A stretch of 19,503 bases of DNA from DASPOF01 sp035626155 (lineage in GTDB: Bacteria; Desulfobacterota; Binatia; Binatales; Binataceae). Location: positions 1 to 19,503 of the forward strand of contig DASPOF010000005.1 of assembly GCA_035626155.1 (NCBI GenBank). Direction: 5' to 3'. The number at the start of each line of letters is the position of its first letter. The stretch's first letter is position 1. Position numbers and translations under genes: made by a program. Below, one piece after another: positions 7,012 to 15,482 of this stretch. The notes beneath the pieces are model-generated. The model was not told the DNA's origin. It ran no database searches and worked only from the letters and a program-made list of their open reading frames with translations.

Positions 7012-8430
7012 CTAGTATTCGGACAAGGACCGCGCGGTAGCCTTGTCCACCGCCGCCTTCGCGGTCGAGTAACCGTACAGAGCATCGGCATAAGCCGCGT
7101 CGTCCTCGGTGTAGTGGCGCTGCGCGTCCTCCAGCTCGACGATATTGCTGAGGCCTGCCGCGTACCGCTTATCGGCAAGCTCTAGCTCCGCGCGCGACGC
7201 GACGAGCGCCTTCTCCGCGCGTTTTATGCGCTGCAGCGATGCCTGCCAGTCGAGGAATGCGGTATGCACTTCGAAAACGATCCTCTGCCTCATATCTTCA
7301 ATCGCATGACGAATCGCGTCCTGATGGTACCGGGCCTCGCCAACTTCATCGCGGGTGAGAAAGCTGTTGAAAAGCGGCCACGTAATGACGACCCCTGCAT
7401 CGAAGTTGTTCGCAGCCGGTAGTCCCGTGCCTAACGCCGAATAGCCCGCGACCGCGCTTGCGGTGGGATAATAGTCACTGTTGTATTCGGCGATTTGCGC
7501 CCCCATCGCCTTTACCTGATTTTCCAGCGCGACGACTTCCGGTCTCGCCCTAAGAGCAGCGCTGAGGAGCGGCCGATAAGAATCCGTGACGGGAGAATAG
7601 GTCAAGACGTCAGCCAGTTCGAAGGCCGGCGCCCTGTCGCTCAATCCCAGCGCGTTATCCAGAGCGACCTTGGCATCTGCGCCGGCATTACGCGCATCGA
7701 CCAGATGTAGCTGCGCACGTTCGACCTCGGCCTGCATCACGTACACGTCCAGTTCGGGCCTGAGTCCCGCGGCTGCCTTCACCTCCGCCTCGTGCAAATG
7801 GTACTGCCGCTCTTCGACGGCTTTTTCGTAGACGCGAATCACCTGCTTGGCCTGAAGCAGCGCAAAGTACCGCTGCGATACCTCGAAAATAATCTCGAGG
7901 CGCGCCAGTTGCTCAGTGGCCGCAGCAGCCCGCGCCTCGAACTGGCGCTGGGAAACAAGCCCCAGATGCCTGCCGAAGTCGAATAGAAATTGCGATACGG
8001 CTATTCCGCCGGCGTAGTTGTTCGACGTGTCCAAGCGCTGCGAGAAATCGCCCGCCGGCAGGTTATGATTCGAGCCTGTTATGCGAGGTAGTATGCCGTC
8101 AGGATTGTAGTAGCTGGTGTTGCCGATCCCGTTATCGGTGCTGCGCAGATATTCGCCAACGCCGTAGGCTTGCGGACCCAGGTATGATCGCGCCTGGCCG
8201 ACTCGCTCTTCGGCGGCGCTCGTATCAGAGGCCGCCTGCCGAATCCGCGGATGGAATTGAAGCGCGATCTCGATGGCCCGTTTCAGAGTCAGTTCGGAAT
8301 TCGCCGCGATCGGCCCGCTGGCGGGTGATTGTGCTCCACCGCCCGTTCCAGGCTGGTCATCCGCCGTCGCGAGCGCGGGCAAAGAAAGGAGCGCCACTGT
8401 CAACAGCAGAATCAGGCGGCCAGATTTCAT
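7012..8430 (-). CDS. TolC-family outer membrane efflux channel
   Basis: A 472-residue outer-membrane factor that would form the trimeric exit duct of the RND pump encoded just upstream. A signal peptide (MKSGRLILLLTVALLSLPALA) is followed by a Gly/Ser/Pro-rich linker and two OEP repeats. Repeat one begins LTLKRAIEIALQFHPRIRQA, and the second includes RPEVVALENQVKAMGAQIAEYNSDYYPT, the typical re-entry sequence before a strand. The end contains GLSNIVELEDAQRHYTEDDAAYADALYGY, another family hallmark. The start at ATG 8428-8430 has GAGG 7 bases upstream; the frame extends to 8469 but those codons are not needed. It lies 54 bases after the adaptor gene on the same strand and is the last gene of the operon. 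Confidence 0.93.
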   Translation of the reverse strand: MKSGRLILLLTVALLSLPALATADDQPGTGGGAQSPASGPIAANSELTLKRAIEIALQFHPRIRQAASDTSAAEERVGQARSYLGPQAYGVGEYLRSTDNGIGNTSYYNPDGILPRITGSNHNLPAGDFSQRLDTSNNYAGGIAVSQFLFDFGRHLGLVSQRQFEARAAAATEQLARLEIIFEVSQRYFALLQAKQVIRVYEKAVEERQYHLHEAEVKAAAGLRPELDVYVMQAEVERAQLHLVDARNAGADAKVALDNALGLSDRAPAFELADVLTYSPVTDSYRPLLSAALRARPEVVALENQVKAMGAQIAEYNSDYYPTASAVAGYSALGTGLPAANNFDAGVVITWPLFNSFLTRDEVGEARYHQDAIRHAIEDMRQRIVFEVHTAFLDWQASLQRIKRAEKALVASRAELELADKRYAAGLSNIVELEDAQRHYTEDDAAYADALYGYSTAKAAVDKATARSLSEY

Positions 8431-8484
8431 AGTGAAACCTCGCTCCATTACAAGGGCGTGCCGAGTCATGTGCTGGCATCCATT

Positions 8485-9654
8485 TCAGTAAACCGGCTGC
8501 GGCGCGGCTGTCGCGTAAGAGTCGGCAGTGGATAATCGATAACGTACCGGCTGGCCCGCACTCAGATTACCGTTGAATGCGCGAAGCAGCAGCGCGTCAG
8601 GCGCCAGGCCGGATGTGATCTCGACATTTCCCCCGTCATTGATTCCGGTGGTCACGTTGCATTCGGCCAGCCGTCCGTTCTGCACAATCATTACACGCGC
8701 GGCTTTCCCGCTCTGGTCGAGGGCGGCGGCTGGGATCTCGAGCGCGTTGCGATGCTGGCTGAGCTCCAGCGTGACGTGGGCGTAGCTGCGCGGATAAACT
8801 ACCCGGCTCGGATTATCTATATCCACTTCCGTCAGCATCGTGCGCGTCGCAAGATCCAGCGACGAAGCAAATCTGGCGACCTGGCCCTTGAATTCGCGAT
8901 TCGGAAACTCATCGAAGCGAAGAACCGCCGGCGTTCCCTGCCGGATGAAAGGGTAGGAGGCCTCAGGAACATAAACATAGACGCGCAACCGATCGATATC
9001 GGCAAGCGTCAGAATAGGACCTCCGCTGGTGCGATGACCGCCGGCCCCCTCGGTGGCGCCCGGGGAAATCAGGCCGGAGGTCTCATCAACTCCGAAATCG
9101 CCGCCGCCCGCGCGGATCAGCGCGCCCGGATCCGCAAAGCGTCCGGTGATAACTCCGTCGAACGGCGCAACTATCTTCGTATATCCAACCATCGCCTCGA
9201 GGGCCCCGGCCGCGGCCTCGGCTTCCTGGTACTTCGCGCGCGCCATGTCCACGTCCTCCTGCGCAATCAGGCGGCGATCCTGCTCCTGAACCCGCTTTAA
9301 GCGATCGTAGGTGATGCGCGCGATTTCCAGAGTCGCCTGCGCCCGCTGCAAATTGGATTGCAACTCCGGCACCTCGATCTCGGCCAACACCTGGCCCGCT
9401 TTGACCCTGTCACCCTTATCGACGCTGATCGTCTTCAGATACCCAGTAACCTTTGCGTGCAGCGCGGTTTCATAGAAACCGACCACGTCGCCCGGCAGGT
9501 CTATGGTATTGGCGATATCGCCCCGGCGCGGATGAATAACGCTCACGGCCGGCTCCGGCGCCGTCGTCATAGTATCCGCCGGCCTGCCGCAGCCGCAGGC
9601 GAGAAGCACGGCGATTGCGCCCGAAACCACGGCCATTAACTCCATATCTTTCAC
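8485..9654 (-). CDS. RND efflux periplasmic adaptor (membrane fusion protein), lipoprotein
   Basis: A 389-residue HlyD/AcrA-type adaptor linking pump and outer-membrane channel. A short n-region and the segment VSGAIAVLLACGC suggest lipidation at the first Cys. The lipoyl half-motifs flank a coiled-coil hairpin: ALHAKVTGYLKTISVDKGDRVKAGQVLAEIE, the helix pair around NLQRAQATLEIARITYDRL, and IVAPFDGVITGRFADPGALI. The beta-barrel and membrane-proximal domains follow (LRVYVYVPEASYPFIRQG; NALEIPAAAL). Unusual is a Gly/Ser-rich stretch of roughly 30 residues after the second lipoyl half, before PILTLADIDRL. The start is GTG at 9652-9654, with GAGG 7 bases upstream. The 54-base gaps on each side match those of the operon partners. 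The substrate is not predictable. Confidence 0.93.
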   Translation of the reverse strand: MKDMELMAVVSGAIAVLLACGCGRPADTMTTAPEPAVSVIHPRRGDIANTIDLPGDVVGFYETALHAKVTGYLKTISVDKGDRVKAGQVLAEIEVPELQSNLQRAQATLEIARITYDRLKRVQEQDRRLIAQEDVDMARAKYQEAEAAAGALEAMVGYTKIVAPFDGVITGRFADPGALIRAGGGDFGVDETSGLISPGATEGAGGHRTSGGPILTLADIDRLRVYVYVPEASYPFIRQGTPAVLRFDEFPNREFKGQVARFASSLDLATRTMLTEVDIDNPSRVVYPRSYAHVTLELSQHRNALEIPAAALDQSGKAARVMIVQNGRLAECNVTTGINDGGNVEITSGLAPDALLLRAFNGNLSAGQPVRYRLSTADSYATAAPQPVY

Positions 9655-9708
9655 GTCAAAACCTCACTGCTGTCGTCTGCGGACAATCTCACATCGGTAC
9701 CGTCAACC

Positions 9709-12700
9709 TCACGCATTCGCCTCACTTCCGCCACGGCTGTCACTCCGTTCCAATCGCATGTAGAAGAACTCATAGATGCAGGGCACGAGAATCAGCGTGA
9801 GCACGGTCGATACCGCGAGTCCGCCGACCGCTGCTCGCGCCAGAGGCGCCGACGCTTCGGAGCCTTCGCCAATCTTGAGCGCAATCGGCATCAATCCCCC
9901 GACCGTCGCCAGGACCGTGATTAGAATGGGCCTCATTCTGATCCGGGCCGATTCGATCGTCGCGCGCCGAATCTCTTGACCTCGGCGGCGCCGCTGGTTG
10001 GCGAAATCCACGAGGAGAATCGAATTTGAAACCACAATCCCAACCATAACGATAATTCCCATGAACGATTCGATATTCAGCGTCGTGTCAGTCAGCCAAA
10101 GCGTCCAGATTACTCCGATCAGGCCCATTGGAACCGCGAACATGATGATTAACGGGTCCAGGAACGACCGGAATTGCGCCACCATCACAAGGTAAAGAAG
10201 CGCTACCGCCAGCCAGAGCCCAAAGCCGAAGCTGGCAAATGACTTCTGCATCGTGGCGACCGCGCCGCGATAACGTACAGAGACTCCGCGAGGCAGTGTC
10301 ATGCGTTCCACTTCCCGCCGGATGCTCGCCTGAGTCCCTCCAAGATCGTGAGTGCCCGGCGCGACGGCGAGATCGACCACACGCTGAATGTTGTAATGGT
10401 CCGCTTCCGAGGGATGATATTCGGGTACTATGGAAGCAACGTCGCGCAGGAGCAGGCTTTGGGCGTGTCCGCCCGCCTTGTCAACGCTCTCGATGGGAAC
10501 ATTCTGCAGGACCTGCAGCGAATCGAAACCGCTATCCGATCCTCGATACTGGACAGTCAGAAAATAGTCATTCCTGTTCGCATGATCTATCCAGATCGAG
10601 GGCTTTATGTAGAGGTTCGAGTTCAGCGCCGTTATAACATTCGAGATAACCTCGCGCTGCGAAACGCCCAGCCGCGCCGATCTGACCCGGTCCACCTTGA
10701 TGTCGAGCGTTGGATACCGGGATTCCTGAAGTATAAGGGACTGCGAGACCTCCGGCAGCCCGTCGATTCTGCGCTTCAGCTCCCTGGCCGCCGCGGCCAG
10801 GTCGTCGAAGTTGTTGCCTGCAAACTGCACATCGATAGGGGCGATCGCGCCGAGATTCAGCACCGAATCGACGATGCTCCCGGAAGAAAACAGGGTGCGG
10901 GCCTCGGGAATCTGCTCGGGGAGCAATCGCTTCAACCGGCCGACATAGTATGCGGTCGGCAGTTTATGCTGGTGCGCGAGCTCGACCTGCATGAACCCTG
11001 AATCCTGGGCCGCGTTTGGTGAATAAATCGCGGAGATGCTGGGAGCGATTCCCACATTCGAGACGACCATATCGAGATCGGCCGGCGGAATTACCTTTCG
11101 GACGAGCGCCTCTATCCGACGCGCGAGGTCGGTGGTCAACTCGATTCTCGTACCTGCCGGAGCGCGGAAATTGATCGTGAAGATTCCCGCATCCGTGGCC
11201 GGAAACAGCTCGGTGCCCAGGAGCGGATATATTGCGAGACTCACTGCGAACAGAAGCGATACCGAACCGACCACGATTCCCTTGTGGTCGAGCGCGGTTT
11301 CCAGCAATTCTTCGTACCCGCCGGCGAACCGCTCGTACAGCCGATTGAACCCGGCCGAAAACCAATTCCCTTTGCCATGTTCCTCCTCCTCGGCCTCTTC
11401 AGCCGTAAGGAAACGGGCGCAATAGAGCGGTATCAGGCTCATCGCAACGACGTACGACGCCGCCATCGAAAGCACCACCGTCAGGGCCAGCGCGCTGAAC
11501 AGATATTTCGCCACGCCAAACAGAAACATCACCGGAAAGAAAACGATGCAGGTGGTGACCGTGGATGCCAGAACGGGAAGAGCTACCTCGTCGGCGCCGC
11601 CACGCGCCGCGGCAACCGGATCCCCGCCCTCCGCGAGGTGCCGGTTGATGTTTTCCAGCACCACCACCGAGTTGTCGACGAGACGTCCAATCGCGAGTGC
11701 AAAGCCGCCGAGGGTCATGATGTTGATGGTGGAGCCGTTCAGGTACAGGCCGAATGCGCCCGCCAGAATGGATAGCGGGATCGACAGGAATATCGCGAAG
11801 GTGGAACGGAAGCTTCCGAGGAAAATCAGGATCATCAGTGAGGCGAGAACCGAGCCGGATACCGCCTCGTGCTCAAGTCCCTCGACCGCCTGCCGAATAA
11901 ATTCCGACTCATCGAAAATCGTCTTCAGCTTCATTCCCGGCGGCAGGCCGAACACCTTCGGCAGCAGCTCTTTGACGCCATCGACTACCGATATCGTATT
12001 GGCGCCGACCTGCCGCAGCACCGGCACGTAGACTGAGGGCTGTCCGTTGATCAGGACCTTGTTGTATTGAATCTGGGAGGAGTCGGTTACTTTCGCGACG
12101 TCGTCGATCAATACCGGAGCCTGGCCCCTTCCGATCTTGACCGGAACTTGCCCGATTTCCGGTACCTTCTCGATCATGCTGTTGGAATATATGTAGTAAT
12201 CCTTGGAACCGATTTTGACGTTGCCCGCGGGCAGGATAAGATTGGAGTTGTCGAGCGCCCCTACAACATCCATCAGGGACAGGCCCCGAGCCTGCAATGC
12301 CTGCGCGTCGGCATAGGTCATTATTTGCCGGAACTTTCCGCCGAACGGGATCGGCACCGAAGCGCCGGGAACTGTTGCCAGCTGGTTGCGGACGTTATAC
12401 CGGGCCTGATCTTCGAGTTGCGTCTCATCGAAGCCTTTGCCTTCCAGGGTAACGAGCACAACCGGCATCGATGAGGTGTCGTACTGAAGGACCAGCGGCG
12501 GCAGCGTTCCCGGCGGCATAATCCCGAGGTCCGCCATCGCCAGGGTTCCCATCTGAGCCGCCGCGGTCTCTATATTGGTCCCGGGCTGGAAGAACACCTT
12601 GATGATGCTCAGTCCCGACAGCGAGCGGGATTCCACATGCTCGATGTTGCTGCCGAGCGTGAAAAACCGCTCATAGCGAAAGGTGATGTTGTCTTCCATG

Positions 12701-12867
12701 TCGAGCGGCGGCATCCCCTGGTAAAACGTCGCCACCACTACGGCCGGAATTTTTATGTCCGGGAAAACGTCGGTCGGCATCCGCAAGAGCGCGGTGGTCC
12801 CCAGTATGGAGATCACCAGAGCGCCAACGATAATCGTGTAAGGATTGCGCAGCGAAAAACTTGGCAC
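9709..12867 (-). CDS. RND-family inner-membrane efflux pump (HAE1/AcrB-like)
   Basis: A proton-driven exporter subunit of 1052 residues, the usual length. It starts with TM1 (LRNPYTIIVGALVISILGTTALLRMP) and has two large periplasmic loops and 12 predicted membrane spans in two repeats. The TM4 motif reads AIGRLVDNSVVVLENINRH: the first of the two relay aspartates of AcrB is kept and the second is Asn. The TM10 segment reads GIVVSNSILLVDFANQRR, where AcrB has Lys940. Such variants occur in related RND groups, so loss of function should not be assumed. The start is GTG at 12865-12867 with GGGAG 9 bases upstream; the frame is open to 13050, but the added residues are not RND-like. It is cotranscribed with the adaptor and channel genes downstream. 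Confidence 0.93.
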   Translation of the reverse strand: MPSFSLRNPYTIIVGALVISILGTTALLRMPTDVFPDIKIPAVVVATFYQGMPPLDMEDNITFRYERFFTLGSNIEHVESRSLSGLSIIKVFFQPGTNIETAAAQMGTLAMADLGIMPPGTLPPLVLQYDTSSMPVVLVTLEGKGFDETQLEDQARYNVRNQLATVPGASVPIPFGGKFRQIMTYADAQALQARGLSLMDVVGALDNSNLILPAGNVKIGSKDYYIYSNSMIEKVPEIGQVPVKIGRGQAPVLIDDVAKVTDSSQIQYNKVLINGQPSVYVPVLRQVGANTISVVDGVKELLPKVFGLPPGMKLKTIFDESEFIRQAVEGLEHEAVSGSVLASLMILIFLGSFRSTFAIFLSIPLSILAGAFGLYLNGSTINIMTLGGFALAIGRLVDNSVVVLENINRHLAEGGDPVAAARGGADEVALPVLASTVTTCIVFFPVMFLFGVAKYLFSALALTVVLSMAASYVVAMSLIPLYCARFLTAEEAEEEEHGKGNWFSAGFNRLYERFAGGYEELLETALDHKGIVVGSVSLLFAVSLAIYPLLGTELFPATDAGIFTINFRAPAGTRIELTTDLARRIEALVRKVIPPADLDMVVSNVGIAPSISAIYSPNAAQDSGFMQVELAHQHKLPTAYYVGRLKRLLPEQIPEARTLFSSGSIVDSVLNLGAIAPIDVQFAGNNFDDLAAAARELKRRIDGLPEVSQSLILQESRYPTLDIKVDRVRSARLGVSQREVISNVITALNSNLYIKPSIWIDHANRNDYFLTVQYRGSDSGFDSLQVLQNVPIESVDKAGGHAQSLLLRDVASIVPEYHPSEADHYNIQRVVDLAVAPGTHDLGGTQASIRREVERMTLPRGVSVRYRGAVATMQKSFASFGFGLWLAVALLYLVMVAQFRSFLDPLIIMFAVPMGLIGVIWTLWLTDTTLNIESFMGIIVMVGIVVSNSILLVDFANQRRRRGQEIRRATIESARIRMRPILITVLATVGGLMPIALKIGEGSEASAPLARAAVGGLAVSTVLTLILVPCIYEFFYMRLERSDSRGGSEANA

Positions 12868-12974
12868 GGACCTGAACTCCCGCTCGCCCGGCAATCGTTG
12901 CCGGTTGAGCTTAAAAGAAAATGCGCTGCAAGCGGCCTTAGAACCGCAGCAGCATGGGCTGTCGGGGAATTCGG

Positions 12975-13337
12975 TTAAGCCAGCGGATCGTCGCCATCCG
13001 CGCGGGGAATCAAAATCTTGAATCGCCGCAGCGGACGCGCCGAGGGCCAAGGTACGAGTTTGGTGAGTTCGGTTTCCCGGATATTCGGCGGCGTCTGGAT
13101 GACTGCAACCGCCGCGAATCGCAGGCCCCGATGTGCCTCATGATCAAATTCCGAGGCCTGCCCGATCGAAGAGTTGACTGTGAAACGGTGCGCCCCGCTC
13201 AACCCGGCCTGTGCGCAGGACACGCGGGCACTATGCAGCCGTGGCCGAGTTACTCTCGGCGCGGACGCAAGAAAGCTCGCCGCCAGAATTATGACGGTGA
13301 TTGCTGCGGACCAGCGCTTCGAGGACGCCCGAATCAC
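12975..13337 (-). CDS. Small exported protein of unknown function upstream of the RND pump
   Basis: A 120-residue frame on the same strand, ending 107 bases before the pump start. It begins with a GTG and a convincing signal peptide (basic n-region, then AAITVIILAASFLASAP). The remainder is a small, basic, Pro-rich domain with one Cys, including DHEAHRGLRFAAVAVIQTPP and PSARPLRRFKILIPRADG. I know no family that matches. The signal peptide and the even amino-acid composition argue that it is real, and its position suggests it is the first gene of the efflux operon, perhaps an accessory or sensor protein. The ribosome site is weak, so a spurious frame remains possible. Confidence 0.5.
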   Translation of the reverse strand: MIRASSKRWSAAITVIILAASFLASAPRVTRPRLHSARVSCAQAGLSGAHRFTVNSSIGQASEFDHEAHRGLRFAAVAVIQTPPNIRETELTKLVPWPSARPLRRFKILIPRADGDDPLA

Positions 13338-13623
13338 AAATCTATTATCCGAAATTCCACATTGAGCTGCAACAAAGCTTTATGCAAGCGAGACGCCAGC
13401 GACATGGGGGCGGCACGCTCTAATCCTGCTGGCAGCCGATGGGATAGCCGCGCGGGTCACGTCCATCACGAAAATCGGCTGATTGCAACTCGAGGAATCT
13501 CCGCTCCGGCGGGGTAGCCCTCGCACGGAAGCTCGGCGAATCGCTCGATCGGGTCGGCGCCAAATAGAATCGACGCGGACCATATTGCGTCCGCGCCGAT
13601 TCCGGCTTGGGGGGTTTGGCGTC
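13338..13623. other. Intergenic stretch between the porin and the RND operon
   Basis: Besides the terminator at 13567-13602 I see no supported gene. It should contain the promoter of the RND operon just upstream of 13337, but no convincing -35/-10 pair stands out. A 67-codon minus-strand frame at 13380-13583 is Arg-rich and probably chance. Confidence 0.4.
13567..13602 (-). terminator. Intrinsic terminator of the pstS-porin operon
   Basis: On the minus strand GAATCGGCGCGGAC and GTCCGCGTCGATTC form a 14-bp stem with one G-U pair and an 8-base loop (13581-13588), followed by TATTT. It begins 21 bases after the porin stop codon, in the orientation that ends that transcript. The opposite strand has no T-run. 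Confidence 0.75.
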
Positions 13624-15414
13624 CTAGTATTTGAACTCCAGGTTCAGGAAGAACGCGTGCGTATCATGCGGCACCGCGAAGGGAGTTTCCGGCACGGTAG
13701 TGCTTCCAACCACCGTCGTCGGGAACGTGAACTGGCTATGGTAGTAGTTGATTTCCTGTGCGGTGAACGCAAGCCGCAGGTTCTTGTTGATCACGTACTG
13801 CAAGCCCAGATCGTACCGATAGAAATCCAGCGGGTTCTTCTTAATCTGCCCCTGCGTGTTGGGCTGGAATGCCTCCCACAGACCGAAGATCGTAAACGGC
13901 GTGCCTGCTATGTCGAGGTGGCCAAGGACATCCCATCCCATCTGGTGGGTCTGGCCGGTTCCCAGCAAAGCACCCACCATTTTATTCCACGGCGTGAAGA
14001 AGCCCCCGGCACTGCTTACACCGACCGCGTCCGACGGACCCGAACCCGAGAACAGGTTGCCCGTGGAAAACGCATTCTGGCCGTAATCCCACTCTCCGAT
14101 GATTCCCCAGCCCCATCCGGCAAAATCAGCCGCCCTCGCGTTGTAGTGTATCAGCACCGACATCCGCATCATGTGCGCATCGGGAGCGGTTATGCTCTTG
14201 GTTAAGCTGGAAGGCCCTTCCTGCACGTCGGCTGCCTTGTTCGGATAACCGTAGTCGTAGAAATAGGTAATGCCCAGGCTGTCGTAGCGCGACTTGGCTC
14301 CGAGCGGATTAACCGTGAGGCGAGCCATCGCCTGCTTGTAATTACTCTGCTCGATCGCGTGGAAGCTGGCGTCGTCGTACACGCCGAAATCGTAATCAGC
14401 GTATTGGGTTTCGTTGAATTTGATTGGACCTTTAAACGCAAGACCAACCTGCGCTGAGCTCAAGCTCAGATAGTTCCATGGCGTCAGAGCGGTATAGCGA
14501 AAGCCCCACAGATTCTCTTCCCAGTCAACCAGCGGGTTCTGCTGCTGGCCGAAGGTGACCTTGTCCTCCCTCAACTGCTCTACCGGCAGCACCTTCTGGA
14601 ACAGGGTATTGTAGTCCAGGTAGGCGTACTTCAGCCGGAGCCCCAGATTGCCGTCCACGTTCTGAGCCCATCCGGTGTTGTTGCCGACCACATCGCCGCT
14701 GCTCGCGGTGCAGCTCTCGGCCGGGACCGGGATGGAATATTTCGTGCCCTTGACTGGTACTGTTACGCTTGTGGTTGTGGCACTGTTGGTGCATTTCGTT
14801 CCAGTGTTGATCATCGCGTACATATCGGGCGTGATCCGCATCAGGAAGTCTTCGTTGGGCGTGAATTTGAAGTCGAGGTACGTCCGGTTGATCGCGAATT
14901 CGTTAAAGTAGTTGTTGTAGACCCCGGGCCACTGCATGTTGGCGTCCATGAATTGCGGGCCGAAGCCGGTATGCGTCCATAGCCCGTAATAGGCATAGAC
15001 CAGGGTGCCGATCGAAATTTTCTTGAACCAGCGATCGCCGAACTCCTGCCATGCGGGACGCATCTCGGAGACCTGCTTGGCCATCTCGGCGTTCCACTGC
15101 TGTTGCTGGGAGGACTTCTGGTCGAACTCGGCGCGCATCTGCGCCTGAGTCGTCTTTATCTGCTCCTCCGCCTTCTGCTCGACCGAGCGCTCGATCTCCG
15201 CCGCATTCACCGCGCCCGACGGAACGTAGCTGCCTAGCTTCATCCGCCCCTTGCCCGGGCGGTTGAACACCTGCCCGGTGCGCTGGTCGACGTATAGCGT
15301 GATCGTCCCCGGCGTGGCCGCGTCTTGCGCGCGCGCCGGCCGCGCCGCGATGCCTGCCAACGTCAAGGCGGCGCCGAGCAGCGCGATCGCGACTTTCCCT
15401 CTGCTGACTCTCAT
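13624..15414 (-). CDS. Outer-membrane porin-like beta-barrel with N-terminal coiled coil
   Basis: A 596-residue exported protein. The signal peptide ends at ARPARA (about residue 29). A short basic domain with YVDQRTGQVFNRPGKGRMKLG follows, then a Gln/Glu-rich coiled coil (about 71-120), then a long region of alternating aromatic and polar residues ending in LNLEFKY, where a terminal aromatic residue is the usual beta-barrel assembly signal. One probable surface loop has two Cys about 30 residues apart. I assign no family name with certainty. Because it follows pstS, a phosphate- or anion-selective porin like OprO/OprP is the natural inference, unproven. The start is ATG 15412-15414, with GGGAGGA 6 bases upstream; the frame is open to 15435. 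The gap to pstS is 57 bases. Confidence 0.82.
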   Translation of the reverse strand: MRVSRGKVAIALLGAALTLAGIAARPARAQDAATPGTITLYVDQRTGQVFNRPGKGRMKLGSYVPSGAVNAAEIERSVEQKAEEQIKTTQAQMRAEFDQKSSQQQQWNAEMAKQVSEMRPAWQEFGDRWFKKISIGTLVYAYYGLWTHTGFGPQFMDANMQWPGVYNNYFNEFAINRTYLDFKFTPNEDFLMRITPDMYAMINTGTKCTNSATTTSVTVPVKGTKYSIPVPAESCTASSGDVVGNNTGWAQNVDGNLGLRLKYAYLDYNTLFQKVLPVEQLREDKVTFGQQQNPLVDWEENLWGFRYTALTPWNYLSLSSAQVGLAFKGPIKFNETQYADYDFGVYDDASFHAIEQSNYKQAMARLTVNPLGAKSRYDSLGITYFYDYGYPNKAADVQEGPSSLTKSITAPDAHMMRMSVLIHYNARAADFAGWGWGIIGEWDYGQNAFSTGNLFSGSGPSDAVGVSSAGGFFTPWNKMVGALLGTGQTHQMGWDVLGHLDIAGTPFTIFGLWEAFQPNTQGQIKKNPLDFYRYDLGLQYVINKNLRLAFTAQEINYYHSQFTFPTTVVGSTTVPETPFAVPHDTHAFFLNLEFKY

Positions 15415-15462
15415 CAGTTTTCCTCCCGGTTGCATCCCCTGAGCACGTTTCGATATTCGCAG

Positions 15463-15482
15463 AGCTCCAGATTATGGGAGCT
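15463..15482 (-). other. Stem-loop at the 3' end of pstS
   Basis: AGCTCC (15463-15468) and GGAGCT (15477-15482) form a 6-bp stem with an 8-base loop that includes the pstS stop codon. No T-run follows. Such small 3' hairpins can stabilise a highly expressed upstream message, which would suit a binding-protein gene, but the case is weak. Confidence 0.3.

Noticed and set aside
13380..13583. Small minus-strand gene between porin and efflux operon
   Set aside because: Arg-rich composition, no signal peptide or motif, and it overlaps the terminator region.
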